A stretch of DNA of 64,000 nucleotides from Bacillota bacterium (GTDB lineage Bacteria; Bacillota; Clostridia; Christensenellales; UMGS416), in contig JAEWRW010000028.1 in assembly GCA_023398815.1 (NCBI GenBank), positions 62,001-126,000 on the forward strand. Direction: 5' to 3'. Positions 17,507-26,218 of the stretch are shown one piece after another; positions within the stretch are counted from its first letter, which is position 1, and every line of letters begins with the position of its first letter. The position numbers and the translations under genes are program-made. The notes below the pieces were generated by a model that searched no databases, was not told the origin of the DNA, and saw only the letters and a program-made list of their open reading frames with translations.

Positions 17507-19021
17507 ATGAAACTCAATGTGAACGATTACCGCAACAAGGTGCTGGGCTGTTGGATGGGCAAGAACATCGGTGGAACGCTGGGCATGCCCTTTGAGTGGA
17601 AGCGGCAGGTCAACGACGTCACCTTCTACACCCAGGAACTGACGGGCAACCTGCCCAACGACGATCTGGACATTCAGCTGCTGTGGCTGGTAGCGATGGA
17701 GGAGCAGGGGGTAGCCATCTCCACCAGTACGCTGGCGGAGTATTGGATGGCCTTTGTGACGCCCCACTGGGCGGAGTACGGCAACGCCAAGCTTAACATG
17801 CGCGCGGGGTTGCTGCCGCCGCTCTCTGGCGACATCAACAACGTGTTCCGTGACTCCTGCGGTGCGTTCATCCGGTCGGAGATTTGGGCCTGCATCGCGC
17901 CGGGCAACCCCTCGCTGGCTGCCCGCTATGCCCTGGAAGACGCCATGATCGACCACGGCAGCGGGGAGGGTACCTATGCCGAGGTCTTCTGCGCGGCGGT
18001 GGAGAGCGCAGCCTTTGTGGAGGACGACATTTACAAGCTCGTGGACATCGGCTTCCAATACATTCCCGAGGATTGTGCCGTGGCTGGGGCTGCTCGTTGC
18101 GCCATCGAAAGCTACCGCAGCGGCAAGACCTGGCTGGAGGCCCGCAACGCCATCCTGGAGGGGTACCGCGGCAGCGCTTACTTCAACCAGCTGGAAAGTG
18201 TCTCGCCCGACGACCAGGCCCGTGGGTTTGTCACCGGCAAGCTTGGCTTCGACGTGCCGTCCAACATCGGTATCTTCATCGCCGGACTGCTCTATGGCGG
18301 TGGGGATTTTGACAAAACCATGAGCATCACCGTCAACTGCGGCGAGGACACTGACTGCACCGCCGCCACCGCCGGCTCCCTCTTTGGCATCATGCACGGC
18401 GCGGGGGCCATCTCACCCAAGTGGCTGGAACCCATCGGCCGCAACATCACCACCGGGTGCCTCAACATCGGTGAACTCGGCAACATGGGCAGCCAACTGC
18501 CCCAGAACCTGGACGAGCTGACCGACCGCACCGAGCGGCTGGCACGGCAGGTGCTGCTGCGCTTCCCCTATGGGGTGGAGCTGACCGACGAGGCCACCAG
18601 TGGTTCTTTTGGCAAGGCGGCGTTGCTGCCCAACCGCGACTTTCAACGTGCGGTGGGCTACTGCGACGGCACCACGTTCCGGGCTGACTTCCTGGAGGCC
18701 ACGGTGCAGTACCCCGACGGCGCATTCATTCGTGCGGGGCAGCCGGTGCGGGTGAAGCTTAGTCTCTACAACACCCATCGCATTCAGACCGTTGTCAACG
18801 TGCGCTGGTACACCCCGGAGGGCTGGGTCGTCACCCCCGCAGCCGAAGGCACTCTCTACGTGGCGTGGAGCGAAGTGCTGGGCGCCAAGACGACGGAGTT
18901 TACCGTCATCGCGCCAGCTGTCAAGGCGGGCGTCAACCGCGCGGTCATCGAGGTGACCATCGACGGCAAGCCCACGGTAATTTTGGTGCCGGTGATGCTC
19001 TTCAACGGCGCGCTGGAGTAG
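17507..19021 (+). CDS. ADP-ribosylglycohydrolase-family protein with C-terminal beta domain
   Basis: 504 residues. Residues 1-370 form the all-helical ARH fold, with the N-terminal LGCWMGKNIGGTLG, the acidic metal-site motif N-D-D-L-D at 51-55 and the second Mg motif G-E-D-T-D-C at 279-284. Classical members remove ADP-ribose from proteins or nucleosides. The last 120 residues look like a beta-sandwich (NHR-like or Ig-like). No signal peptide, so cytoplasmic. The family contains many members of unknown substrate in carbohydrate loci; it follows the mannoside operon but has its own promoter and terminator, so the function is open. Confidence 0.85.
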   Translation: MKLNVNDYRNKVLGCWMGKNIGGTLGMPFEWKRQVNDVTFYTQELTGNLPNDDLDIQLLWLVAMEEQGVAISTSTLAEYWMAFVTPHWAEYGNAKLNMRAGLLPPLSGDINNVFRDSCGAFIRSEIWACIAPGNPSLAARYALEDAMIDHGSGEGTYAEVFCAAVESAAFVEDDIYKLVDIGFQYIPEDCAVAGAARCAIESYRSGKTWLEARNAILEGYRGSAYFNQLESVSPDDQARGFVTGKLGFDVPSNIGIFIAGLLYGGGDFDKTMSITVNCGEDTDCTAATAGSLFGIMHGAGAISPKWLEPIGRNITTGCLNIGELGNMGSQLPQNLDELTDRTERLARQVLLRFPYGVELTDEATSGSFGKAALLPNRDFQRAVGYCDGTTFRADFLEATVQYPDGAFIRAGQPVRVKLSLYNTHRIQTVVNVRWYTPEGWVVTPAAEGTLYVAWSEVLGAKTTEFTVIAPAVKAGVNRAVIEVTIDGKPTVILVPVMLFNGALE

Positions 19022-19049
19022 ACGCAACGCATCCCATTGTTTATCATTC

Positions 19050-19105
19050 GGCGGGAAGGGGCATGTTGTTCCCAAGGGGAACGGCTCCTTCCCGCCCTTT
19101 GTTTT
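19050..19105 (+). terminator. Intrinsic terminator
   Basis: A 13-bp stem (19050-19062 with 19084-19096, one G-T pair) containing a second nested stem GTTCCC/GGGAAC, then TTTGTTTT. Confidence 0.88.
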
Positions 19106-19169
19106 GGCTGGTTCCGTCGTGCCGTATCCATTGCAATGGTCACCGGGGAGCGGGGCCGCTCCTGTCGGT

Positions 19170-19197
19170 TTGAACGGATGCAACCTTGTGTTATACT
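19170..19197 (+). promoter_or_regulatory. Sigma-A promoter of pyk
   Basis: TTGAAC (19170-19175), a 16-bp spacer and TATACT (19192-19197), 32 bases upstream of the pyk ATG. Confidence 0.75.
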
Positions 19198-19229
19198 AGG
19201 AGCACTGCAACCCAAACAGGGAGAATAAC

Positions 19230-20990
19230 ATGCGTAGAACCAAGATCATTTGCACCATTGGCCCGGCCAGCTCTTCGCGGGAGATGCTCCAGAAACTCGT
19301 GCAAGGCGGTATGAACATTTGCCGTTTGAACTTTTCTCATGGGGATCATGCTTCCCATGGGCAGGTCATTGACCTCATTCACTCCGTACGCCAGGAGATG
19401 GATGTCCCCCTGGGTATTCTGCTGGACACCAAAGGGCCTGAATTGCGGCTGGGGAACTTTGCCCAGACCGTGACCCTGCAGGAGGGGCAAGTCTTCACCC
19501 TGACGACCCAGGAGACGCTGGGCGACAGCAACCGTGCGCAGATCAATTTTGCAGGTCTGCCCGCCGACGTCCACGTGGGCGACTCCATTCTACTGGACGA
19601 TGGCATCATCATTCTCAAGGTCACCGCGGTGGAGCGCAACACTGACATCGTCTGCCAGGTCATGAACAGCGGGGAGATCTCCTCCCACAAGAAGCTGACG
19701 GTGCCGGGCGTTTCGCTGTCTCTGCCTGGGCTCACCGACCAGGACAAGGCTGATCTCCTGTTCGGCATCGAAAAGGAGATCGACTTTGTCGCGGCGTCCT
19801 TCACCCGCAAAGCGCAGGACATCCTGCAGGTGCGCCAGTTTCTGGAGGACAACGGCGGCAAGCACATCCGCATCATCGCCAAGATCGAAAACCAGGAGGG
19901 CCTCAACAACATTGAGGACATCATCTCGGTGTCAGACGGTGTCATGGTGGCCCGTGGCGACCTTGGGGTGGAAATCCCCGCGGAGGAAGTGCCCATCGCC
20001 CAGCGTCGCATCGTGTCGGAGTGCATCGCGCGCAGCACTCCGGTCATCATCGCCACGCAGATGCTGGATTCCATGATCCGCAACCCGCTGCCCACCCGCG
20101 CCGAGGTGGGGGACGTCGCCACCGCCGTGCAGGAGAGGGCCGATTGCGTCATGCTCTCCGGCGAGACGGCGGCTGGCAAATACCCGCTGGAGTCGCTGGA
20201 GATGATGGCCCGCATTGCCGAGCGCACCGAAAAGTCGATGGACTACAAGGAGCTTTTCCGCCGGCAGATGGAGAGTTCGGGCCCGGTGCGTACCGTCACC
20301 GACGCCATCAGCCATGCGGTGTGCATCTCCGCCATGGATTTGGACGCCGCGGCCATCGTAACCAGCACCAAGACCGGTAGCACCGCCATGGCCATTGCCA
20401 ACCACCGTCCATCCTGCCCCATATTGGCGACGACCATGGAGCGACACGCCTACTACCAGCTTTCACTGCTGTGGGGCACCTGCCCGCTGATGACCCGAAC
20501 GCTGACCAACACCGATGAAATGATTGAAAACTCTGTGGATATTGCACTGGAGACCGGCATTGCCAAGAACGGCGATGTGCTCGTTATCACCGCCGGTGTG
20601 CCGGTGGGGCAGGCGGGCACCACCAATCTCATCAAGATTCACCACGTGGGCGACATTCTCATCAAGGGCCGTGGCGTGGGCGACCTGCCTGCCATGGGCT
20701 GTGTGTGCGTGGTGAACTCCGTTGCCGAGGCGCGGGAACACTTTGCCGATGGCGACGTACTGGCGGTGCCCACCACCGACAATTCCTATCTGCCCTTTAT
20801 TAAGAAGGCTTCGGCGGTCATCACCCGGGATACTGCCCCCAACGCCCACGCCGCCGTCGTGGGATTGGCACTGGATATCCCGGTCATCCTGGACGCGGGT
20901 AATATGGGCGAAGTGCTTCGCAGTGGCATGTATGTCACCGTGGACCCGCGCACCGGCTACGTCTACAACGGTAAGGCCACGCTGCTGTGA
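19230..20990 (+). CDS. pyk: Pyruvate kinase with C-terminal PEP-utiliser domain
   Basis: Last step of glycolysis, PEP plus ADP to pyruvate plus ATP. 586 residues: the barrel and lid (RRTKIICTIGPASSS, DTKGPELR, the active-site KIENQEG, and D-G-V-M-V-A-R-G-D-L-G-V-E), the regulatory C domain, then an extra 110-residue PEP-utilisers-type mobile domain with the APNAHAAVVGLAL motif. The extra domain is common in Bacilli and Clostridia pyruvate kinases and its histidine is retained. GGGAGAATAAC precedes the ATG. Confidence 0.97.
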   Translation: MRRTKIICTIGPASSSREMLQKLVQGGMNICRLNFSHGDHASHGQVIDLIHSVRQEMDVPLGILLDTKGPELRLGNFAQTVTLQEGQVFTLTTQETLGDSNRAQINFAGLPADVHVGDSILLDDGIIILKVTAVERNTDIVCQVMNSGEISSHKKLTVPGVSLSLPGLTDQDKADLLFGIEKEIDFVAASFTRKAQDILQVRQFLEDNGGKHIRIIAKIENQEGLNNIEDIISVSDGVMVARGDLGVEIPAEEVPIAQRRIVSECIARSTPVIIATQMLDSMIRNPLPTRAEVGDVATAVQERADCVMLSGETAAGKYPLESLEMMARIAERTEKSMDYKELFRRQMESSGPVRTVTDAISHAVCISAMDLDAAAIVTSTKTGSTAMAIANHRPSCPILATTMERHAYYQLSLLWGTCPLMTRTLTNTDEMIENSVDIALETGIAKNGDVLVITAGVPVGQAGTTNLIKIHHVGDILIKGRGVGDLPAMGCVCVVNSVAEAREHFADGDVLAVPTTDNSYLPFIKKASAVITRDTAPNAHAAVVGLALDIPVILDAGNMGEVLRSGMYVTVDPRTGYVYNGKATLL

Positions 20991-21133
20991 TGGTAATCTT
21001 GACCCCACGGGAGCATCGTCTTCTTTTGTAGTGTGCAAACATTTTTCCATGGTCTGATACATCCCGGCAAAAAGAATCATGCGGTGCTCTCTTTGGTACT
21101 TGTACAATGGCTTTGGAAAGGAGGGAAGCGTGA

Positions 21134-22609
21134 ATGAACTGGATGCAATGCATGGACGATGCTCTGCGCTACATCGAGAGTCATTTGACTGACGAGATTG
21201 ATCTCCACGTCGTCGCACAGAAAGCCGGCTGCTCCATATACAACTTTCAGCGTGTCTTTTCGTTCCTCATCGGCCAATCGCTGTTCGAATACATCCGGGG
21301 TCGGCGGCTCACGCTGGCGGCGGAGGAACTGCGCCACACCAAAGACAGAATACTCGACATCGCGGTGAAATACGGATACGAATCCCAGGAAGCCTTCGCT
21401 CGTGCATTCCTCAAGTTCCATGGTGTAACGCCATCGGCAGCCAGGCAAATGGACAAACTGGCCAGTGCCTGTGGCAGGGTCGACATCCCAATTCTGTTGC
21501 ACAAGGAGGAGCACGAGACCATGAGCACAAACAGCCATATGCTAACAAGAGTTCAGCCTGACAATGTGTTTTACAAGGGAGTCAAAGGCCCCGGAACCCT
21601 TTTGTTTTCCGTCAGCCTCTGGTCCTATTTTGAGTTTTTGGGCCAAAACCATGATCCGTCAAGGACCTATGCCTTGTCGGCTGCGTTGAGCGGCGATGCC
21701 TTTCGTGCCGGGGTTTCATTGCCTACCACCCATGGCATGAGCCGCGCCCTGGAGGCATTGCGGTTTCAACACCAGGTCTACACCACCGAACCCACGGATG
21801 CTTGCTACCTGGACGAGGCGACCGCAAGGGAAAAAATCGTGCAGAGCATTGATGTGGAGCAACGCCCAGCCATTGTGTGCAATCTGGATCAAGCATGCTT
21901 CGGCGGGGTGATCACTGGCTATGAGCAGGACGCAAAGATGTTGGTCAACTGGGGGTATTATCCCTTTGATGACCGAGACAGGCCCGAACCCATTCTGACG
22001 CATTGCACTGACTGGTACCGACATGCCACCCACATCGTATTGATGGGGGAGCGTGGCACGACACCTGAGCTTAAAGAGCTTTACGTCACCGGGTTGAAGG
22101 GTGCGTATGACGACCTTTGGAGCGAGGGAGGCATGAAAAACGAGACCTTCTACGAGGAGTGGAAGCGATTCCTGCGCCTGAGCCGCGAGCAGGCTATGGA
22201 GCAAGTCCGCCGCACGGGCCGGGTGCCCGGCACATGGGGCACTTTGCCTAGCGATGCCGCAGATGAGGGTGCCATCCTGGCCAAAGTGAAGGAGATCATC
22301 GATCCCCTGTGGTGTGACTTTGCGGAGCGCAGATTCTTTGCCGCCCATTTCATCCGCCAGGCCAAGGAGTTTGCACCCGAGGGTGTGCAGCAGCAGCTGG
22401 AAAGTGCCAGCGCCGCGTTTTTCCGCATCCACGATCTCATGTATGATTACATCAAAGCGGTGGGCCTCAAGCAAGGCGGCGACACCATTGACGAGGAGAT
22501 GCTTTTTGAGCCCACGACTAGGGAAAAACTCCATGGGATCGTCGACGGGTGCAAAACCCACGAGCGAGAGGCAATCGATGCACTCAGGGACGTCATTCCC
22601 TTCCTTTGA
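21134..22609 (+). CDS. AraC-type HTH fused to a large BtrH/C39-like domain
   Basis: 491 residues. Residues 1-105 are a complete AraC double HTH (ALRYIESHLTDEIDLHVVAQKAG, then YGYESQEAFARAFLKFHGVTPS). The remaining 380 residues are not a sugar-binding or GyrI-type effector domain. A middle part with I-V-C-N-L-D-Q-A-C-F-G-G-V-I-T-G-Y recalls the papain-like BtrH/peptidase-C39 fold, in which a Gly-Tyr strand precedes the core, but a full catalytic dyad is not evident. It could be a regulator sensing through an enzyme-like domain. The ATG at 21134 follows AAAGGAGGG. The HTH is firm; the rest is inference. Confidence 0.7.
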   Translation: MNWMQCMDDALRYIESHLTDEIDLHVVAQKAGCSIYNFQRVFSFLIGQSLFEYIRGRRLTLAAEELRHTKDRILDIAVKYGYESQEAFARAFLKFHGVTPSAARQMDKLASACGRVDIPILLHKEEHETMSTNSHMLTRVQPDNVFYKGVKGPGTLLFSVSLWSYFEFLGQNHDPSRTYALSAALSGDAFRAGVSLPTTHGMSRALEALRFQHQVYTTEPTDACYLDEATAREKIVQSIDVEQRPAIVCNLDQACFGGVITGYEQDAKMLVNWGYYPFDDRDRPEPILTHCTDWYRHATHIVLMGERGTTPELKELYVTGLKGAYDDLWSEGGMKNETFYEEWKRFLRLSREQAMEQVRRTGRVPGTWGTLPSDAADEGAILAKVKEIIDPLWCDFAERRFFAAHFIRQAKEFAPEGVQQQLESASAAFFRIHDLMYDYIKAVGLKQGGDTIDEEMLFEPTTREKLHGIVDGCKTHEREAIDALRDVIPFL

Positions 22610-22630
22610 TGGGTGTAGACCGCACAGATG

Positions 22631-22654
22631 AAAAGGCAGCTTTCGCTGCCTTTT
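22631..22654. terminator. Bidirectional intrinsic terminator
   Basis: AAAAGGCAGC (22631-22640), loop TTTC, GCTGCCTTTT (22645-22654). It has a T-run on both strands, so it can end the AraC fusion gene on plus and the small gene at 22777-22658 on minus. Confidence 0.88.
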
Positions 22655-22657
22655 CGG

Positions 22658-22777
22658 TTACTTGGAGTTGCCCGGGTTGAACTTGAAATACCCCTTTGAA
22701 AGACGTTTGGTGTCACGCAGCATTCTGCGCTTCCGGTTTGTGTTGACGCCGTCATGTATCAGGTCTCTCATGCTCAT
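22658..22777 (-). CDS. Candidate small basic protein, 39 residues
   Basis: On the minus strand an ATG at 22777 is preceded by GGGGGTG with an 8-base spacing and opens a 39-codon frame ending in TAA three bases from the bidirectional terminator. The product is basic (NRKRRMLRDTKRLSKGYFKF in the middle), with no signal peptide or membrane segment. I do not recognise it. Ribosome binding site, frame and terminator agree, which is more than chance usually gives, but the frame is short. It fills part of the 309-base gap before lysA; apart from the weak lysA promoter I see nothing else there. Confidence 0.4.
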   Translation of the reverse strand: MSMRDLIHDGVNTNRKRRMLRDTKRLSKGYFKFNPGNSK

Positions 22778-22855
22778 CGGTTCGCACCCCCAATGTCAGT
22801 GTTCGCTGTTTTTCCACCACTATGCGGCGGTTTTTATCGTTTTTGGATCCAGCCG

Positions 22856-22884
22856 TTGACAGGGTTTGTCGGTTGTGGTAGCGT
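22856..22884 (+). promoter_or_regulatory. Possible promoter of lysA
   Basis: A perfect TTGACA (22856-22861) with a 17-bp spacer, but a poor -10, TAGCGT (22879-22884). Confidence 0.45.
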
Positions 22885-22918
22885 GAATCAAATTCGTGAA
22901 ACCACTGGAGGATTCCCC

Positions 22919-24172
22919 ATGACGAAGCGCTTTTTCACCGCGCAGACGGACTTTTATGGCCACACCGACCCGCAGGCACTGCTGGAAAAGTACGGCAGCC
23001 CCCTGTATGTGTACAACGAGGCCATACTGCGAAAGCGCTGCCAGGACATGAAGAACCTGGTTCCCATGGCCGGGTTCACGGCGGACTACTCCATCAAGGC
23101 CAACTCCAATCTGCATCTCTTAAAGATTGTGCATGAGGAAGGGCTGGAAGCCGACGCCATGTCCCCTGGCGAGATTCACGTGCTGCTGGCGGCGGGGTTC
23201 CAGCCGGACGAGATTCTGTTTGTCTGCAACAATGTCTCGGTGGATGAAATGGCCTACGCCGTGGAGCGGTGCATCACCGTCAGCGTTGATTCCCTCGCTC
23301 AGCTGGAGACGTTTGGACAGCGCTTCCCCGGTCGCAAGGTCGCCGTGCGCTTTAACACCGGCTATGGCGCGGGCCACCACGAGAAGGTTGTGACCGCCGG
23401 CAAAAAAACCAAATTCGGTATTAACGATGACAAGGCCGACGAGGTGGAGGCGATTCTGCGCCGCTACAACCTGAAGCTGTGCGGCATCAACCAGCACATC
23501 GGCTCGCTCTTTATGGAGGAGAGCGCCTACGTCGCCAGCTGCGAGGCCCTGCTGGAGCTCGCCATGCGCTTCCCGGATCTGGAGTTTGTGGACATGGGCG
23601 GCGGTTTCGGCATCCCTTACCGCAAGCAGGATGGCGAGCGGTCGCTGGATCTGGCACCCTTTGCCGAACGGCTGGGCAACGCCATCACCACCTTCCAGGA
23701 GCGGTATGGCAAGCGAGCCATGAAGTTTAAGACCGAGCCGGGGCGCTACATCGTGGCGGAAAGCTGTGTTCTTTTGGGCACCGTCCATTCCATCAAGGAG
23801 AACAACGATATTTACTACGTGGGCACCGACTTGGGGTTCAACGTGCTGCAGCGCCCGGTCATGTACGATTCGCACCACGACATTGAGGTTTACCGCAATG
23901 GACGGTTGACCGACAATGGCCGCCGCACGGTGACGGTAGTGGGCAACATCTGCGAGAGTGGCGACAAGCTTGCCCAGGAGCGTACCCTACCCTTCGTTGA
24001 GTTGGGGGATATCCTCGGCGTCATGGATGCCGGTGCTTATGGCTATTCAATGGCCTCCAACTACAACCATCGCCTGCGCCCGGCTGAGGTATTGATTGGT
24101 CTGGATGGCAGCGACCGGCTCATCCGCCGACGGGATACCTTTGACGACCTGATGCGTGCGTTCCCAGACTGA
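22919..24172 (+). CDS. lysA: Diaminopimelate decarboxylase
   Basis: Decarboxylates meso-diaminopimelate to lysine, the last step of lysine synthesis. A 417-residue fold-type III PLP enzyme: the PLP lysine is in YSIKANSN, the HIGS motif and GGG-F-G-I-P-Y phosphate loop follow, and the second active-site segment C-E-S-G-D carries the conserved Cys. The ATG at 22919 follows TGGAGGATT; an in-frame start further upstream lies beyond the promoter. Related carboxynorspermidine decarboxylases are a less likely reading. Confidence 0.9.
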   Translation: MTKRFFTAQTDFYGHTDPQALLEKYGSPLYVYNEAILRKRCQDMKNLVPMAGFTADYSIKANSNLHLLKIVHEEGLEADAMSPGEIHVLLAAGFQPDEILFVCNNVSVDEMAYAVERCITVSVDSLAQLETFGQRFPGRKVAVRFNTGYGAGHHEKVVTAGKKTKFGINDDKADEVEAILRRYNLKLCGINQHIGSLFMEESAYVASCEALLELAMRFPDLEFVDMGGGFGIPYRKQDGERSLDLAPFAERLGNAITTFQERYGKRAMKFKTEPGRYIVAESCVLLGTVHSIKENNDIYYVGTDLGFNVLQRPVMYDSHHDIEVYRNGRLTDNGRRTVTVVGNICESGDKLAQERTLPFVELGDILGVMDAGAYGYSMASNYNHRLRPAEVLIGLDGSDRLIRRRDTFDDLMRAFPD

Positions 24173-24179
24173 TTTTCTG

Positions 24180-24203
24180 GCGGCCCTGCGGGGCCGCTTT
24201 TTT
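24180..24203 (+). terminator. Intrinsic terminator after lysA
   Basis: GCGGCCC (24180-24186), loop TGCG, GGGCCGC (24191-24197), then six T. Confidence 0.92.
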
Positions 24204-24226
24204 GTGCGGAGGAGAGTGGGAGACCC

Positions 24227-24979
24227 ATGGGAAACACTGAGCGTTTCACCGACCATGCCGGGCACTACGCAAAGGCCAGGCCGAGCTACCCGGAGGCTTT
24301 GGTGGACTGCCTGTATGGCGAACTGGGTGCGGCGCCCGCCTCGGTCTTTGCTGACATCGGCGCAGGCACCGGCTTGTTCAGTCAGCTGTTGCTGTCGCGT
24401 GGCAGCACAGTGTATGCCGTGGAGCCAAATGGTGAAATGGCGGCCGCCGCTCGATTGGCACTCGGCGGGTTTGCCGGGTTCCACCCGGTGGATGGCACCG
24501 CAGAACAAACCACACTGCCAGACAACAGCGTGGATTTCGTCACCTGTGCTCAGTCCTTCCACTGGTTTAACCGGTCACTGTGCCGGGTGGAGTTCGCGAG
24601 GATTTTGCGACCCGGCGGCCTGTGCCTCATCATCTACAACCGGATGGATGGGGGTGCCAGTGCCTTTATGGGGGAGTATGAGCGTATTCATTTCGCCATG
24701 GACCCAAAACGCACGGTGGACGCGCGAACGCTGGACGCCGATGCCCTGGGTGACTTCTTTCAACCCGGCACATTGCAGGTGCGTCGCTTCCCCTATGTGC
24801 ATCGGTTGGATGGGGTGGGGCTCCTCGCCCGGGCGTTGTCGTCCTCCCATGCGCCACGCCCCGGCAGCGAGGGGTACGATGCGCTGAAAACCGGGCTGGA
24901 ACGGCTTTTTGCCGCCCATGCCCGGTCTGGCGTGGTGGAGTTTGCTTATCAGACGGAGTTGTTTTACGGAAAGGTATGA
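24227..24979 (+). CDS. Class I SAM-dependent methyltransferase
   Basis: 250 residues with the SAM-binding motif I, ADIGAGTGLFSQLL, near residue 42, motif II ending in the acidic V-E-P-N-G-E, and V-D-F-V-T-C-A-Q-S-F-H-W as motif IV, a form common in methyltransferase type 11 family members. The small-molecule substrate cannot be told. It ends 12 bases from the convergent AraC-family gene with no terminator between them. Confidence 0.85.
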   Translation: MGNTERFTDHAGHYAKARPSYPEALVDCLYGELGAAPASVFADIGAGTGLFSQLLLSRGSTVYAVEPNGEMAAAARLALGGFAGFHPVDGTAEQTTLPDNSVDFVTCAQSFHWFNRSLCRVEFARILRPGGLCLIIYNRMDGGASAFMGEYERIHFAMDPKRTVDARTLDADALGDFFQPGTLQVRRFPYVHRLDGVGLLARALSSSHAPRPGSEGYDALKTGLERLFAAHARSGVVEFAYQTELFYGKV

Positions 24980-24991
24980 TCTGCGCTTTTC

Positions 24992-25885
24992 TCAGGTTGC
25001 AGTTTTCTCCTTCACCCACAGTTCCATCGCTGTGCCCTCCGGTGAAGTGTCGCCGTAGAGTTCCGCCACAAAAGGCTCGATGGTTACACCGTGGTTTGGC
25101 AGCCACACGCCGAAGAGATAGTTGTTTGCCTTGTTCAGCGCGTTTGTCGCGAGTTGGTAAAAGTTCTCGGCCTCGAAGGCACACACCACATAGGCCCCGG
25201 CTGGCAGTGTCCAGTGGACAAAGTCCTGTTGCTCGGCCTGTGCGCTGACCTCCGCCCCCGCGAAGTAGGTGAAGCAGCCCTCGGCTTGGCCGGCATAGGC
25301 GGCCCCCAGCTCGTTGCCGCCGGACAGAAGCCCAGCAACCTTTTCCTTTTTGCTATGGAATCGGTTCCAAAGCTCGCCTAGGAAATCGATCCCCGGCGTG
25401 TCGGCCATGGGGTTCTGCACGGTGAACCCTGTGAACAGCCGAGGCGCTGACAGCGTTGCCCGCCGCATCTCCAGCACGATGCCATCTGCCTGCAATGGTA
25501 CGTTCTCGTCGACGAGGACGTATTTGAGGGAGAGATCGGGCATCAGGAAATGGGAGAGCTGCCTTGGCGCGGCACGGTATTCCTCAGGCGTGAGGCCATA
25601 GGCGTCCTTGAAGGCCCGCGTAAAGGTTTCATGGTTCTCAAAGCCGTAGTCCAATGCCACATCCACAATGCGCCGGTGGTTGTGAGCCAGGTGGTCAGCA
25701 GCGTTGGCCAACCGGCGCAGCCGCGCATACTCCATCACCGGTTTGCCTACCAGTCGGTTGAAGAGCCGCTGATAGTAAAACGGGGACAGGTGAGCGATAC
25801 CGGCCAATTTGTCGATTTCGATCCGTTCCGGCAGGTTTTCCTCGATCCATTGGACCGTGTTTTGGATGGATTCCCATGCTTGCAT
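24992..25885 (-). CDS. AraC-family regulator with GyrI-like effector-binding domain
   Basis: 297 residues: an N-terminal AraC double HTH (IDKLAGIAHLSPFYYQRLFNRLVG, then YGFENHETFTRAFKDAYGLTP) followed by a Rob/SoxS/BmrR-type GyrI-like domain of about 160 residues ending in the conserved Trp-rich pocket strand. Such proteins bind lipophilic or cationic small molecules and activate efflux or detoxification genes. The ATG at 25885 follows CCAGGAGGTG; an upstream in-frame start at 25942 adds 19 unlikely residues. The target genes are not apparent. Confidence 0.85.
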   Translation of the reverse strand: MQAWESIQNTVQWIEENLPERIEIDKLAGIAHLSPFYYQRLFNRLVGKPVMEYARLRRLANAADHLAHNHRRIVDVALDYGFENHETFTRAFKDAYGLTPEEYRAAPRQLSHFLMPDLSLKYVLVDENVPLQADGIVLEMRRATLSAPRLFTGFTVQNPMADTPGIDFLGELWNRFHSKKEKVAGLLSGGNELGAAYAGQAEGCFTYFAGAEVSAQAEQQDFVHWTLPAGAYVVCAFEAENFYQLATNALNKANNYLFGVWLPNHGVTIEPFVAELYGDTSPEGTAMELWVKEKTAT

Positions 25886-26015
25886 ATCATGCACCTCCTG
25901 GTTCCCAGCATAACAAACGAACGGAACAGGTTCTTGACGCACAATGCCCCCTTTGCGTCAAAGGAAAGGGACGACCGTTTGTCCGGTCGTCCCTGGGTTC
26001 ACTTTGCTTCCTGGT

Positions 26016-26207
26016 TCAGCGCAGGTAGAGCATCAACAGCACCAGATTGCCAGCCCCGACGATGAAGAACCCGACGCACGCGATAATTGCGATGCGCTGC
26101 CAGCTTTGGGAGGCGCCAACGCGGCGAATCTGCAGCGCCAGCACCACGATGGCTGCAACGGAACAGAGCATTGCGACGGACATGGCGATCAGGGCGGCGG
26201 TGGCCAT
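26016..26207 (-). CDS. Small two-span membrane protein
   Basis: 63 residues with two hydrophobic helices (about 5-25 and 41-61) joined by a basic loop QIRRVGASQSWQR. A good ribosome binding site (GAGGAGAG) precedes the ATG and it starts 11 bases after the end of the isomerase-like gene, so the two are probably cotranscribed. No known family is recognised. Confidence 0.7.
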   Translation of the reverse strand: MATAALIAMSVAMLCSVAAIVVLALQIRRVGASQSWQRIAIIACVGFFIVGAGNLVLLMLYLR

Positions 26208-26218
26208 GGAAACTCTCC

